From assembly GCF_024172125.1 (NCBI RefSeq), contig NZ_JAMZEA010000006.1:248001-312000 (forward strand): 64,000 nucleotides of DNA, given 5' to 3'. The notes below the pieces were generated by a model that worked only from the letters and a program-made list of their open reading frames with translations, was not told the DNA's origin and did not search any database. This document shows, piece by piece, positions 16,734 through 24,865 of the stretch. Made by a program: the position numbers and the translations under genes. The DNA is from Actinomadura rupiterrae. GTDB taxonomy: Bacteria; Actinomycetota; Actinomycetes; Streptosporangiales; Streptosporangiaceae. Position 1 is the stretch's first letter, and every line of letters begins with the position of its first letter.

Positions 16734-16769
16734 CAAAGGCGGCGGTCCCTTTTGGGGCCGCCGCCTTTG
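16734..16769. terminator. bidirectional hairpin terminator
   Basis: A 16-bp stem (CAAAGGCGGCGGTCCC at 16734-16749 pairing with 16754-16769, one G-T pair) has a TTTT loop, between the beta-helix gene and the convergent DUF5107 gene. Confidence 0.85.
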
Positions 16770-16776
16770 CGGTTGG

Positions 16777-18645
16777 CTATGCGGAGAACATGCGGAAGTC
16801 GTACTCGGTGGGTACTGGACGGTCTGGGTAGACGGCTTCCCATAGCGCGTCTAGCGAGACCTCGCCTTCCTTGAGGTTGTCCACCTCCAGGCCGGCGTCC
16901 AGGATCGCGCGCGCACGAGGCAGGTCCCCGGTCGCGACCGCTGCCCTGGCCTCCAGCAACCGGATGCGGCCCAACGCGCGGAGCGGCCCGGTCAGGCCGT
17001 CCACTAGGGCGAGCGCGTCGGCTGGACGGTCGGCTTCGAGGAGCAGCGTCAGTGCTTCCACGGCGAACGGGCGCGATTCGGGCAGCAGGCGGTGCGCTTC
17101 GATCAGCAGGTCGGGGTTGCCGTCCAGCTGGGCTAGGGCCCTCAGCGTCCAGGGGGTGCGGCGGAGTTCCAGGGAGCGCTGCCAGGCCGTCCGCGCAGCC
17201 TCGGGTTCGCCGTCGGCGAGCCGGACGAGCCCGAGGTGGTACAGCGCGTGCCAGTCCTCGGCGTGCTTCTCCAGCAGGTCGCGCCACGCCTGGCCGACGA
17301 TCGGGGCGGCGGGCGGCTCGCTCGCCGGGAGCGTTCCACTGCTGAGCAGCTCCAGCCAGGGCCGCTGCTCGTCGCCGATCTCACCGGGCGGCAGGCCGGA
17401 GTCGGGCAGCTCGGCGCGCGCGGCGACCTCCAGCGCGAGCCATCCCGAACCGTGCGAAAGCGTCCGCTCGGGTGGACCAACGCTGGTCTGGGCTGCTCGC
17501 TGCAGGTCGGCGGTGGTGACGAGGCGTTCGAGGGCCTCGGCGGCGGCCGTCCGGGCCTGCTCCCACGGGCCGTGGACGCGTTCGGGGTCGGCCTCCAGCA
17601 GGCCGTACGCCTCGGTCCACTCCCAGGTCGTCCGGCCGGGCATCGGCACGTGTTCCAGCTGCGTGCGGGCGAGCCCGGCCTGGATCTCCAGGTAGCGCGC
17701 GTCGGGGCCGCTCAGCCACTCCTGCCAGCGCTCGCCGCCTGTGCCCGTCCCCCAGTGGAACAGTTTGCGGCCGCGCAGTCTGGCCGTGGACGCCTGGACG
17801 AGCCCCCGCCCCTCGCCGTCCAGCGCGGCGACCCACGGACGGCGTCCGTCCGGGATGTCGAAGAAGTAGTCGGCCGAGCCCTTCACGCGCGTGGTGTAGC
17901 TGCGGTCGACGCCGTCCAGTTCGGGGAAGCCGACGCGGCGCAGCGAGCCTTCGTACCCGAAGTAGTAGGCCGCGTCTGCGGGCGCGAGGACGCGCACGTC
18001 CGGCGCCTCCGGGACGGCGATGTTCGACCACCAGTAGAGCGGCGTCTCCTCCTCGCACGCGTTCCGGACCCGGACCCGCACGTACAGGACGGGCGATCCG
18101 GCGGGCAGCCACGCGTCGATGCACAGCGTCAGCCTGCGCTGCCGCTCGAACTCGTACATGCGCAGCACCGGCGTGCCGTCCTGCGCGGTCACCCGGACGG
18201 CGTGCAGCGGCTCGCAGGTCAGCGGCCAGTGCCCGGTCGTGCCGAGGTTCCACTCCACTCCCCCGGCGAGCCACGCATCGCGCAGCGCCAGGTTCGCGGG
18301 CTGGACGACGGGGTTGCGGTGCAGCAGCTCGCGTCCGGACGGCCTGTGCACGAGCGACCAGAGCCGTCCGCCGAGGCCGGGCAGGAACGTCGCGGTCAGC
18401 ACGTCGCTCTCCAGGACCACCGACGGGATCCTCTGGACGGTCCGCCGCCGGTCGTAGCCGTCCTGCCGGGTGTAGGGGAGCATCGTCGGCGGCTTCCCGT
18501 AGACCAGCTGCGCGGCCATCTCCGGATCCGCCTCGGCGATCTCGGACGGCGGCGCCGATACCGGGACGGGCCGGTGCACCGAGGGGAGCGTCCCCGCACC
18601 CGGCAGGGCGGCGGGGACGCTCAGGGTCTCTTGACGAAGCTCCAT
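16777..18645 (-). CDS. DUF5107 domain protein with C-terminal TPR-like repeats
   Basis: 622 residues. The N-terminal 380 residues resemble the DUF5107 galactose-mutarotase-like beta fold: L-P-G-L-G-G-R-L-W-S-L, G-G-V-E-W-N-L-G, L-Y-W-W-S-N-I-A-V-P-E, K-L-F-H-W-G and E-W-T-E-A-Y-G. The C-terminus has helical repeats (W-H-A-L-Y-H-L-G-L-V-R-L-A-D-G-E-P-E-A-A, then W-Q-R-S-L-E-L) like TPRs. It is the last gene of the sugar ABC operon, so it probably processes the imported glycan or its aldose. The start is ambiguous: three tandem 18-base copies at 18642-18695 give in-frame ATGs at 18645 and 18663; I chose the most downstream. Confidence 0.72.
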   Translation of the reverse strand: MELRQETLSVPAALPGAGTLPSVHRPVPVSAPPSEIAEADPEMAAQLVYGKPPTMLPYTRQDGYDRRRTVQRIPSVVLESDVLTATFLPGLGGRLWSLVHRPSGRELLHRNPVVQPANLALRDAWLAGGVEWNLGTTGHWPLTCEPLHAVRVTAQDGTPVLRMYEFERQRRLTLCIDAWLPAGSPVLYVRVRVRNACEEETPLYWWSNIAVPEAPDVRVLAPADAAYYFGYEGSLRRVGFPELDGVDRSYTTRVKGSADYFFDIPDGRRPWVAALDGEGRGLVQASTARLRGRKLFHWGTGTGGERWQEWLSGPDARYLEIQAGLARTQLEHVPMPGRTTWEWTEAYGLLEADPERVHGPWEQARTAAAEALERLVTTADLQRAAQTSVGPPERTLSHGSGWLALEVAARAELPDSGLPPGEIGDEQRPWLELLSSGTLPASEPPAAPIVGQAWRDLLEKHAEDWHALYHLGLVRLADGEPEAARTAWQRSLELRRTPWTLRALAQLDGNPDLLIEAHRLLPESRPFAVEALTLLLEADRPADALALVDGLTGPLRALGRIRLLEARAAVATGDLPRARAILDAGLEVDNLKEGEVSLDALWEAVYPDRPVPTEYDFRMFSA

Positions 18646-18695
18646 CACTTCCCGATGCCCCATCACTTTCCGATGCCCTGTCACTTTCCGATTCC
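18642..18695 (-). repeat. three tandem 18-bp copies spanning the permease stop and DUF5107 start
   Basis: Copies at 18642-18659, 18660-18677 and 18678-18695. Copies one and two differ at one base, two and three at three. On the coding strand each contains a GGAAAGTGATG-like ribosome-site, stop and start string, so the translation-initiation region has been triplicated in frame (six codons each). Confidence 0.88.
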
Positions 18696-19523
18696 GACGG
18701 TCATGCCTTGGATGATGCGCGTGCCGAGCCAGGAGAACAGCGCGACCAGCGGCGCGAGGATGATCGTCATCCCGGCGAACAGCGCGCCCCAGTCCATGCC
18801 GCTGAACTGCTGCGACTGGACGAAACCGATCAGCGCGACCGGCAGCGTCCCCTTGTCGCCCTGCATGAGCACGACCGCGAACAGCGTCTCGTTCCAGTTG
18901 GCGATGAACTGGAGCAGGAACGCGGTGATCAGCCCGCCGCGCACGACGGGCAGGACGACCTGGACGAACGTCCGCACGCCGGACGCGCCGTCGATCGCGG
19001 CGGCCTCCTCCAGGACGCGCGGCACGCTGGCGAAGAAGCCGGTCAGCAGGAACACGGTGAACGGCAGCGCGAGCGCGGTGTAGACGAGGATCAGGCCGGT
19101 GTAGCTGTTGGTGAGCTGGACCTTGGCCAGGCCGACGAACAGCGGCACGACCAGCACCTGGCCGGGCACGCCGAGGCCCATGGCGAACACCAGGGTCAGC
19201 GCGTTCGACATGCGGTTGCGGCGGCGGACCAGCGCGTACGCGCACGGCGCGGACAGCACGATCGCCAGCACGGACGCCACCGTCGCGACGTAAACGCTGG
19301 ACAGCGCGGCCTTGGAGAAGCCGCCCTGGTTCCACGCCTTCGCGAAGTTGTGCCAGCGCGGCGAGGTCGGCAGGCCGAACGGGTGCTGGAAGATATCCCT
19401 GGTGTCGCGCAGCGCGGTCAGGAACACCCAGGCCAGCAGCAGCAGCGTGACCGCGACCAGGAGCCAGACCAGGCCGCGGCCGACGATCTTCAGCGGCGCG
19501 GGCCGCCGCGGGAGGATCTGCAC
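18681..19523 (-). CDS. carbohydrate ABC transporter permease (MalG/UgpE type)
   Basis: 280 residues, six hydrophobic helices and the cytoplasmic EAA loop E-E-A-A-A-I-D-G-A-S-G (then V-L-P-V-V-R-G-G-L) that docks on the ATPase. It pairs with the MalF-type permease upstream to form the membrane channel of a CUT1 sugar importer. GTG 19523 has AGGGAG upstream. No ATPase gene is present, as is common in actinomycetes where a shared MsiK-like ATPase serves several importers. The 60-base gap to the preceding permease contains a duplicated segment. Confidence 0.92.
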   Translation of the reverse strand: MQILPRRPAPLKIVGRGLVWLLVAVTLLLLAWVFLTALRDTRDIFQHPFGLPTSPRWHNFAKAWNQGGFSKAALSSVYVATVASVLAIVLSAPCAYALVRRRNRMSNALTLVFAMGLGVPGQVLVVPLFVGLAKVQLTNSYTGLILVYTALALPFTVFLLTGFFASVPRVLEEAAAIDGASGVRTFVQVVLPVVRGGLITAFLLQFIANWNETLFAVVLMQGDKGTLPVALIGFVQSQQFSGMDWGALFAGMTIILAPLVALFSWLGTRIIQGMTVGIGK

Positions 19524-19595
19524 GGGGGGCTCCCTAGAACTGGATGAGGATCTGCACGGTTGTTCCGAGATGCACGGTCGCCCCTAGAACTGGAT
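19512..19595 (-). repeat. imperfect duplication spanning the permease-permease junction
   Basis: GAGGATCTGCACGG occurs at 19512-19525 and 19546-19559, and CCCTAGAACTGGAT at 19532-19545 and 19582-19595. Between them on the coding strand, the first four codons of the downstream permease are joined directly to the last three codons plus stop of the upstream one (V-Q-I-L then I-Q-F-stop). Confidence 0.8.
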
Positions 19596-20546
19596 CGGGT
19601 CGCGGCGCATCAGACGGCGCAGCGCGAGGGTGAAGACGGCGACCATGAGCAGGCTGACGATCGCGGCCGCGGCCGCCAGGCCGAGCTTGGGCACCGCGCT
19701 CTGCGGGAACGCCGACTGGTACACGTACATCGCCGTCGTCCAGGACTTGACCGACGGGTTGGTGTTGGCGGTGCCGAACAGCAGCACGATCTCGAAGATC
19801 TTCACCGACGAGACCGTCCAGAGGACGGCGCAGACCGACACCACGTCCCACGACAGCGGCAGCGTGATGTGCCGGAACTTGCCCCACGCGGACGCGCCCT
19901 CCAGCTCGGCCGCCTCGTACAGGTAGGGCGGGATCTGGTCCACGGCGGCCATGATGATCGTGGTGTAGTAGCCGGTCGCCGACCAGATCACGATCGCGGT
20001 GATCATGCTGAACGAGTTGTCGGTGGACAGCCACTTCGGCGGGTCGTCCACGCCGGCCCAGCGCAGCGCGGTGTTCACCGGCCCGGACGGGTGGAAGATG
20101 AACCCGGCGGACGCGCCGAACACCATCGCGTTCACCAGGCAGGGGAAGAACAGCGCGGAGCGGGCGAACATCCGCCCCCACATCTCGCGCAGCGCCAGCG
20201 TCAGCGCGAACGCGATCGCGAACGTGACCAGGCCGCCGACGACCAGGATCGTCAGCGTGTTCTCCAGCGAGGTGTGGAAGGTCGGATCGTCGATGAGGGT
20301 CTGGTAGTTGCCGAAGCCCTTCCAGGTCTTCTCCCCCATCCCGTCCCACTTGTACAGGCTGATGTAGGCCGAGTACGCGATCGGGACGAGGAACAGGACG
20401 GTGTAGAACAGCAGCGCCGGCGCGGCGAACGGCCAGAACAGCCGGCGCTGCTGGCGCTCCAGCGGGTCGCGTCCCGTCCCGGAACGGCGGGACGCCCCCG
20501 CCCGGGACCCACGGGTCCGGGCGGGGGCGGGAACGGTGGCGGTCAT
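19584..20546 (-). CDS. carbohydrate ABC transporter permease (MalF/UgpA type)
   Basis: 320 residues. A basic cytoplasmic N-terminus (about 35 residues) precedes six helices. The EAA loop is Y-E-A-A-E-L-E-G-A-S-A-W-G-K-F-R-H-I-T-L-P-L. It is the first permease of the importer. The ATG at 20546 shares one base with the stop of the binding-protein gene (TGATG), indicating translational coupling. Confidence 0.92.
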   Translation of the reverse strand: MTATVPAPARTRGSRAGASRRSGTGRDPLERQQRRLFWPFAAPALLFYTVLFLVPIAYSAYISLYKWDGMGEKTWKGFGNYQTLIDDPTFHTSLENTLTILVVGGLVTFAIAFALTLALREMWGRMFARSALFFPCLVNAMVFGASAGFIFHPSGPVNTALRWAGVDDPPKWLSTDNSFSMITAIVIWSATGYYTTIIMAAVDQIPPYLYEAAELEGASAWGKFRHITLPLSWDVVSVCAVLWTVSSVKIFEIVLLFGTANTNPSVKSWTTAMYVYQSAFPQSAVPKLGLAAAAAIVSLLMVAVFTLALRRLMRRDPIQF

Positions 20547-21841
20547 CAGCCGGTGGCCTTCACGTAGGTCTCGTGGGCCTTCTTCACGGCCGCGACGAAC
20601 TGCTCGGGCGTGGACTTGCCGTGCAGCAGGTCGAGCCAGGCCGGGTACAGCACCTTGTCGCCGTAGTCGCCGTCCATGTTGTCCTGCATCGCCCGGGACG
20701 GGTTGCTCTGCAGGATCTTCTGGACGTCGGCCAGCTCGGCCGGGGCCGGGATGTCGTCGCGCGGGGTGATGTTCTTCGCCTCGGTGGCGATGCCGGACAG
20801 GTTGTCCTTCTTGAGGAAGTCGGCGATGAACTTCTTCGCCGCGTCCGCGTGCTTGGCGCGCTTGGGCACCGAGAACCCGAACATGATCGCGTTCGCCTCG
20901 GCCGGGCCGCCCGCCTTGGCGGCCGGGAAGTTGATCGCCGAGAACTTGAACTTGGCCGCGCGCTGGGTGGCGGTCTCGCTGTCGACCCAGGAGCCGTTCA
21001 GGAAGAACGCGGCCTTGCCCTGCGCCCAGTTGGTCTCCTGCGCGGGCAGCTTGGACGCGTCGTACCCCTTGAGGAAGTAGCCGCCCTTGACCAGCTTCTC
21101 CACGTTCCGCGCGGCGGCGAGCACCGCCGGCGAGTCCCAGCCCGCGCCGGACTTGTCGGTGGAGATCTTGCCGAGGCTGCCGCCCTCGCGCGCCAGCAGG
21201 TAGTCCAGCCACAGCGAGCTGGACCAGCCGTCGTCGCCCTCGGTGGTGAAGCACGCCTTGCCCTTGGCCTTGAGCGTGTCGCACAGCTTGACCAGGTCGT
21301 CCAGGGTGGCGATCTTGGACGCGCCGGCCAGCGCCGGGTCCGCGCCGTCGTAGTAGAGGTTCGCCGAGACCAGCTCGTAGGGGACGATCCACTTCTTGCC
21401 GCCGTCCGGCCCGGCGGGGAGGGTGTCGGTGTACTTGGCGGTGATGACGTCCGAGACCTTCTTGCCCTCGCCCGGCACCTGCGCGTCGTACACCGAGGAC
21501 AGGTCCGCGGCCTGGCCGTTCTTCACCGTGTTGGAGAAGATCACGTCCGCGCCGTTGTCCCACAGGTCGGGGGCCTGGTTGGCGGCGATCGCGGGACCGA
21601 TCTTCTTGCGGACGTCCCGGCCCTGCCAGACGATCTTGACCTTGGCGCCGGACTCCTTCTCGTACCGGTCCACGGCGGCCTTGATCACCTTGGCCTGCGG
21701 TTCCTCCTGCCGCCACATCGACCAGTAGGTGAACTCACCGCCCTTCCCGCCGCCGTCGCCAGAGCCGCCGCACGCCGCGAGGGCGAGGCCGCCGACGAGG
21801 GCCAGGGAGACCAGCCCTGCCGACGCCTTGGTCTTGCGCAT
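20546..21841 (-). CDS. extracellular sugar-binding lipoprotein of ABC importer
   Basis: 431 residues. A lipoprotein signal ends in L-A-L-A-A-C, so the mature protein is anchored through Cys. The body is a family-1 solute-binding protein (F-T-Y-W-S-M-W, A-P-D-L-W-D-N-G, F-L-N-G-S-W-V). It delivers an oligosaccharide or related sugar to the two permeases; the ligand is unknown. ATG 21841 is nine bases after GGAAAGG; an upstream GTG at 21850 abuts the ribosome site and is unlikely. A palindrome at 21910-21929 suggests LacI-type repression. Promoter candidate on the minus strand: TTGCTC, 18-base spacer, TACCGT. Confidence 0.92.
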   Translation of the reverse strand: MRKTKASAGLVSLALVGGLALAACGGSGDGGGKGGEFTYWSMWRQEEPQAKVIKAAVDRYEKESGAKVKIVWQGRDVRKKIGPAIAANQAPDLWDNGADVIFSNTVKNGQAADLSSVYDAQVPGEGKKVSDVITAKYTDTLPAGPDGGKKWIVPYELVSANLYYDGADPALAGASKIATLDDLVKLCDTLKAKGKACFTTEGDDGWSSSLWLDYLLAREGGSLGKISTDKSGAGWDSPAVLAAARNVEKLVKGGYFLKGYDASKLPAQETNWAQGKAAFFLNGSWVDSETATQRAAKFKFSAINFPAAKAGGPAEANAIMFGFSVPKRAKHADAAKKFIADFLKKDNLSGIATEAKNITPRDDIPAPAELADVQKILQSNPSRAMQDNMDGDYGDKVLYPAWLDLLHGKSTPEQFVAAVKKAHETYVKATG

Positions 21842-21909
21842 GAGATGCACCTTTCCGGGGGTTCGCGTGCGTGAACGGTAAGGCGCAACCGATCAGCAGA
21901 GCAAGACCT

Positions 21910-21929
21910 GCGTGCAAAATGTTGCACGC
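21910..21929. promoter_or_regulatory. LacI-family-like operator upstream of sugar importer
   Basis: GCGTGCAAAATGTTGCACGC is a 20-bp palindrome with one mismatched pair (8-bp perfect arms), about 70 bases upstream of the binding-protein start. TGCAA/TTGCA half-sites are typical of LacI-type sugar regulators. No regulator gene is adjacent. Confidence 0.65.
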
Positions 21930-22004
21930 TTTACCGGTCATAGGTGCATCAGCGCGCAGCCCTCGCGCACCACCCGGCACGCGAGGCCCACGCGTCACAG
22001 GGCC

Positions 22005-22412
22005 TCAGCCCGCGTTGATATTGACCATCCACTCGATCCCGTAGCGGTCGGTGCACATCCCGAACTCGTCGCCCCACACCTGCTTCTCCAGGGGCATCTG
22101 GACGGTCCCGCCCTCGCTCAGCCCGTCCCAGTATCGCCGCAGCTCAGCGCCGTCTTCCCCGCTGAGCGAGCAGGTCACGTTGCCCGCGCTACGAGCGGGC
22201 ATGCCGGGCGCCACGTCCGACGCCATCAGCGTGAACCCCGAGTCGGTCACGAGCATGGCGTGCATGACCCGGTCCTTCAGCGCGGGGTCGTTCTGCCCGA
22301 AATCCCCGAACGCCCGAACGTCCAGATCCCCGCCGAAAACCCTGTGGTAAAGCTCCATCGCCTGACGTGCCTGCCCGTCGAACGACAGGTACGGATTGAG
22401 ACGCGACACCAT
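22005..22412 (-). CDS. VOC/PhnB-like glyoxalase-fold protein
   Basis: 135 residues. It resembles the PhnB/3-demethylubiquinone-methyltransferase-like subfamily of the vicinal-oxygen-chelate fold: L-N-P-Y-L-S-F-D-G-Q-A-R-Q-A-M-E-L-Y near the start, V-M-H-A-M-L, then W-G-D-E-F-G-M-C-T-D-R-Y-G-I-E-W-M-V-N at the C-terminus. Function is generally unknown; some members bind metals or drugs. ATG 22412 has AGGAGG upstream. It is a single-gene unit. Confidence 0.85.
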   Translation of the reverse strand: MVSRLNPYLSFDGQARQAMELYHRVFGGDLDVRAFGDFGQNDPALKDRVMHAMLVTDSGFTLMASDVAPGMPARSAGNVTCSLSGEDGAELRRYWDGLSEGGTVQMPLEKQVWGDEFGMCTDRYGIEWMVNINAG

Positions 22413-22552
22413 GTGCTCCTCCTGTCACTGATCGCTACGATCGTCGCAACCAGCCCCCAGGAGAACCACAATCAACCCCCCACCCCCACCCCCCGTTTAA
22501 GCAAAACCGCTAGGCAGGGGGTGGCGCTGCGGTAGGGCGTTGGCACGCCGAC

Positions 22553-22614
22553 GCCCGGCGGAAGGCGCGCTTCCGCCGGGCGAGGGTTGTGGGCCGCCGG
22601 TCGTGGACCGGCGG
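22553..22614 (-). terminator. double hairpin closing the mce operon
   Basis: A 12-bp stem GCCCGGCGGAAG (22553-22564, partner 22570-22581, loop GCGCG) and a 9-bp stem CCGCCGGTC (22594-22602, partner 22606-22614) lie directly after the last mce-region gene. The remaining 22413-22552 shows no gene. Confidence 0.7.
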
Positions 22615-22617
22615 GCG

Positions 22618-23133
22618 TCAGGAGCCGCCTAGGGGGTCTAGGGCGGATATTTGCCAGTGGGCGTTTCGGCGGACGGCGTCTACTGCGAGGACGGCGCCTA
22701 CGTCGGTGGTTTTGCCTGTGGTGCCGCTGGCGCTGCGCTGGTCGAGGAAGAGCAGGAGGCGGGCGCGGTCGTCCTGGAGGGTGCGGACGGCGGCGTCGGT
22801 GACGGTGGTGGTGAGGACGAGCTTCTGGGACGGGCCGTCACGGCGGATGCCCGCGAGCATCGTGTCGTACTGCTTGACGGCCTGGCCGGTGAGGAGGGTC
22901 TTGGCGGCCTGGTCGGTCTTGGTGGGGGCGGCGGCGTTGTAGGAGAACAGGGTGTTCGCGGCCTCGCTGATCTGGCCCTTGACCTCGGCGGTCCGGGCGC
23001 CGTTGGCGAGGGCGGCGTTGCGGGCGGCGGGGGTGCTGTTCAGCTTGCCGGTCTCGGCGTGCGCCCAGGCGGCGCCGGAGCCGAGGACGATCGTCGCGGC
23101 GGCGAGCAGGGCGGGGAGTCGGGGGATGCGCAT
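22618..23133 (-). CDS. Mce-associated protein (Mam4), secreted or membrane-anchored
   Basis: 171 residues. An N-terminal hydrophobic stretch (L-P-A-L-L-A-A-A-T-I-V-L) could be a signal or anchor. The rest has the nuclear-transport-factor-2-like pattern of Mce-associated proteins: helix (Q-I-S-E-A-A-N-T-L-F-S-Y), Y-D-T-M-L, then strands ending in W-Q-I-S-A-L. The W-x-I-x-x-L ending recurs in the three preceding genes. ATG 23133 is seven bases after the upstream gene. It probably stabilises the Mce complex; last gene of the operon. Confidence 0.72.
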   Translation of the reverse strand: MRIPRLPALLAAATIVLGSGAAWAHAETGKLNSTPAARNAALANGARTAEVKGQISEAANTLFSYNAAAPTKTDQAAKTLLTGQAVKQYDTMLAGIRRDGPSQKLVLTTTVTDAAVRTLQDDRARLLLFLDQRSASGTTGKTTDVGAVLAVDAVRRNAHWQISALDPLGGS

Positions 23134-23140
23134 GGCGACC

Positions 23141-23788
23141 TCAGCTTCCGACGGGGGCCTGGCCGAGCGCGCTGATCTTCCAGCCGCCGGGCGTGCGGGT
23201 GAGTTCGCCGATGAGGCGGCTGCGCTTGACCACCGGGTCGCCCTTGGGCGGCGTCACGGTGATCTGGATGGCGACGATGACGCGCGCGCGGCCCGCGTGC
23301 TCGTCCAGCTCGGTGACCGCGCCCTCCAGGACCTTGCCGGTCGTCACCGTCTGCGCCTGCTGCACCTGCTGGGTGAACTGCGTCTTGCCCTGGGCGATGT
23401 CGTTGTAGAGGTCGGAGGTCGCCGAGTCCTGCCACGCCTTGAGCGACCGGTCCACCTGCCGGTAATCGAGGGTGTTCAGGTTCTGGATCTCCTGCTCGGC
23501 CGTGTTCAGCACCCGGTCGCGCAGCACGGAGTAGTGCCGGGCGTCGTCGTGCGCGGCGGCGTACCAGGTCCACGAAGCCCAGGCGAAGGCGATCGCGGCG
23601 ATCGCGCACAACGCCGCCGAAACAGGGCGCAGCACGTCCCGGCTTGCGGAGGGCTTCGGAGCGCTCTTCTCGTCGCCCGCCTTCTTCGCGGCAGGCTTCT
23701 CGGACTCCTCGGCGGTCTCTGGTTCCGGGGACTGCTCGGTGTCGGGCTTCTCGTCCGGTGGGGATTTTGAGGTGGTTTCGGCGGGCAT
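23141..23788 (-). CDS. Mce-associated membrane protein (Mam3)
   Basis: 215 residues. An acidic/Lys-rich cytoplasmic region (about 1-50, many Glu-Ser-Pro) is followed by one transmembrane helix (V-S-A-A-L-C-A-I-A-A-I-A-F-A-W-A-S-W) and an outer domain with L-K-A-W-Q-D-S-A-T-S-D-L-Y and a terminal G-G-W-K-I-S-A-L-G. It resembles the fourth gene downstream of mceF (24368-24865) in the same plan. The gap to the preceding gene is 16 bases. Function as an accessory of the lipid importer is inferred from operon position. Confidence 0.74.
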   Translation of the reverse strand: MPAETTSKSPPDEKPDTEQSPEPETAEESEKPAAKKAGDEKSAPKPSASRDVLRPVSAALCAIAAIAFAWASWTWYAAAHDDARHYSVLRDRVLNTAEQEIQNLNTLDYRQVDRSLKAWQDSATSDLYNDIAQGKTQFTQQVQQAQTVTTGKVLEGAVTELDEHAGRARVIVAIQITVTPPKGDPVVKRSRLIGELTRTPGGWKISALGQAPVGS

Positions 23789-23804
23789 GGCGGGCTCCGG
23801 AGGG

Positions 23805-24356
23805 TCAGAGGGACTTGAGGACGCTGATGCGCCACTGGCCGTCGTGCAGTTCGGCGGTGACCGCGAGCTGCGCGGGGGCGGGGGTGCCCGCAGGCTGGCC
23901 GGCCCGGGTGGCGGTCTGGTCGAGGAAGACCACCAGGTGCGCGGTATGGCCGGTGAGGCTGACCAGCCCGGCCCGGACGACGCGGGTGCGCAACGCGAGG
24001 CGCTGCTGCGGGGCCTGCTGCTTCACCACCGAGAACAGGCGCTTGTAGTCGGCGGCGGCGCGTCCGGTCAGGGTGTCGGCGGCGGCGCGTTCGGCGTTCG
24101 CGGTGTCGTCGGGGCCGTAGGTGAACACGCGGGCCAGGGCGTCGCTGACGTCCCCGATGGCCTTGGTGGTCGCGTCGGTGTCGAGCAGGGCGCGGTTGGA
24201 CGAGACGGGCCCGCCGCGCGCGGTGTCGTGCAGCGCGAACAGGCCGCAGCCGGCGAGGGCGAGCACCAGTGCGGCGGCGAGCGTCGCGTAGGGGCGGCGG
24301 GGCCTCGTGGCGGGCTCCTCGGTGGTTTCTTCGTCGATGTCGACGATGGAGGTCAC
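23805..24356 (-). CDS. Mce-associated membrane protein (Mam2)
   Basis: 183 residues. A short acidic N-terminus, one transmembrane helix (A-T-L-A-A-A-L-V-L-A-L-A-G-C-G-L-F-A-L) and an outer domain (A-L-A-R-V-F-T-Y, A-A-A-D-Y-K-R-L-F) ending in W-R-I-S-V-L-K-S-L. The Cys in the helix (L-A-G-C) is reminiscent of a lipobox but sits deep in the helix, so lipidation is uncertain. GTG 24356 follows AAGGAG. It is paralogous in layout with the last gene of the operon (22618). Confidence 0.74.
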   Translation of the reverse strand: MTSIVDIDEETTEEPATRPRRPYATLAAALVLALAGCGLFALHDTARGGPVSSNRALLDTDATTKAIGDVSDALARVFTYGPDDTANAERAAADTLTGRAAADYKRLFSVVKQQAPQQRLALRTRVVRAGLVSLTGHTAHLVVFLDQTATRAGQPAGTPAPAQLAVTAELHDGQWRISVLKSL

Positions 24357-24367
24357 GGGGCTCCTTC

Positions 24368-24865
24368 CTAGCGGGCGCTGACCGGGATCACGGTGAGCGA
24401 CTGGAGCCGCCAGCCGGCCGGGGTCCGGGCGAGGCCCGCCTCGTAGCGCTTGCGCTGGACGGTCGGGGCGCCGCCGGCGGACGGGGTGAGCGTGATCCGG
24501 ACGGCGGCGACCAGCCGGGCGGTGCCCGAGCGGGCGTCCAGCGAGGTGACGGCGGCCGCGTCGACGGTCGCGTCGGCGGCCATCCGGCCCTGGACGATCT
24601 TCTGCTTGTCGGCCGGGGCCTCGCGCTGGAGCTGGTCGCGCAGCGGGCCGGTGGAGGCGTCCTGCCAGCGCTTGAGGCCGTCGTCGGGACGCGTCCAGTC
24701 CATGCTGTTCAGGGCCGCGACCTGCGCGGACCCGACCTTGAGGACGGTGTCGCGGTCCTTGCCGAGGTCGCCGAGCGGCGACCGGTAGGCCTGGTAGAGC
24801 GACCAGCCGGACCAGCCGAGGAACACCAGGGCGAGGGCGAGCAGGACGCGGGCGGTCCAGCGCAT
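24368..24865 (-). CDS. Mce-associated membrane protein (Mam1)
   Basis: 165 residues. One N-terminal transmembrane helix (V-L-L-A-L-A-L-V-F-L-G-W-S-G-W-S-L-Y), then an outer domain with L-K-R-W-Q-D-A-S-T-G-P-L and an ending W-R-L-Q-S-L-T-V-I-P-V. The start shares one base with the mceF stop (TGATG), so it is translationally coupled to the core Mce genes. Proteins of this type (Mas/Mam) are known to accompany actinobacterial Mce systems. Confidence 0.78.
   Translation of the reverse strand: MRWTARVLLALALVFLGWSGWSLYQAYRSPLGDLGKDRDTVLKVGSAQVAALNSMDWTRPDDGLKRWQDASTGPLRDQLQREAPADKQKIVQGRMAADATVDAAAVTSLDARSGTARLVAAVRITLTPSAGGAPTVQRKRYEAGLARTPAGWRLQSLTVIPVSAR

Noticed and set aside
21842..22004. A small upstream ORF before the sugar-binding gene
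   Set aside because: The frame lacks a ribosome site and protein-like composition, and the palindrome suggests a regulatory region.
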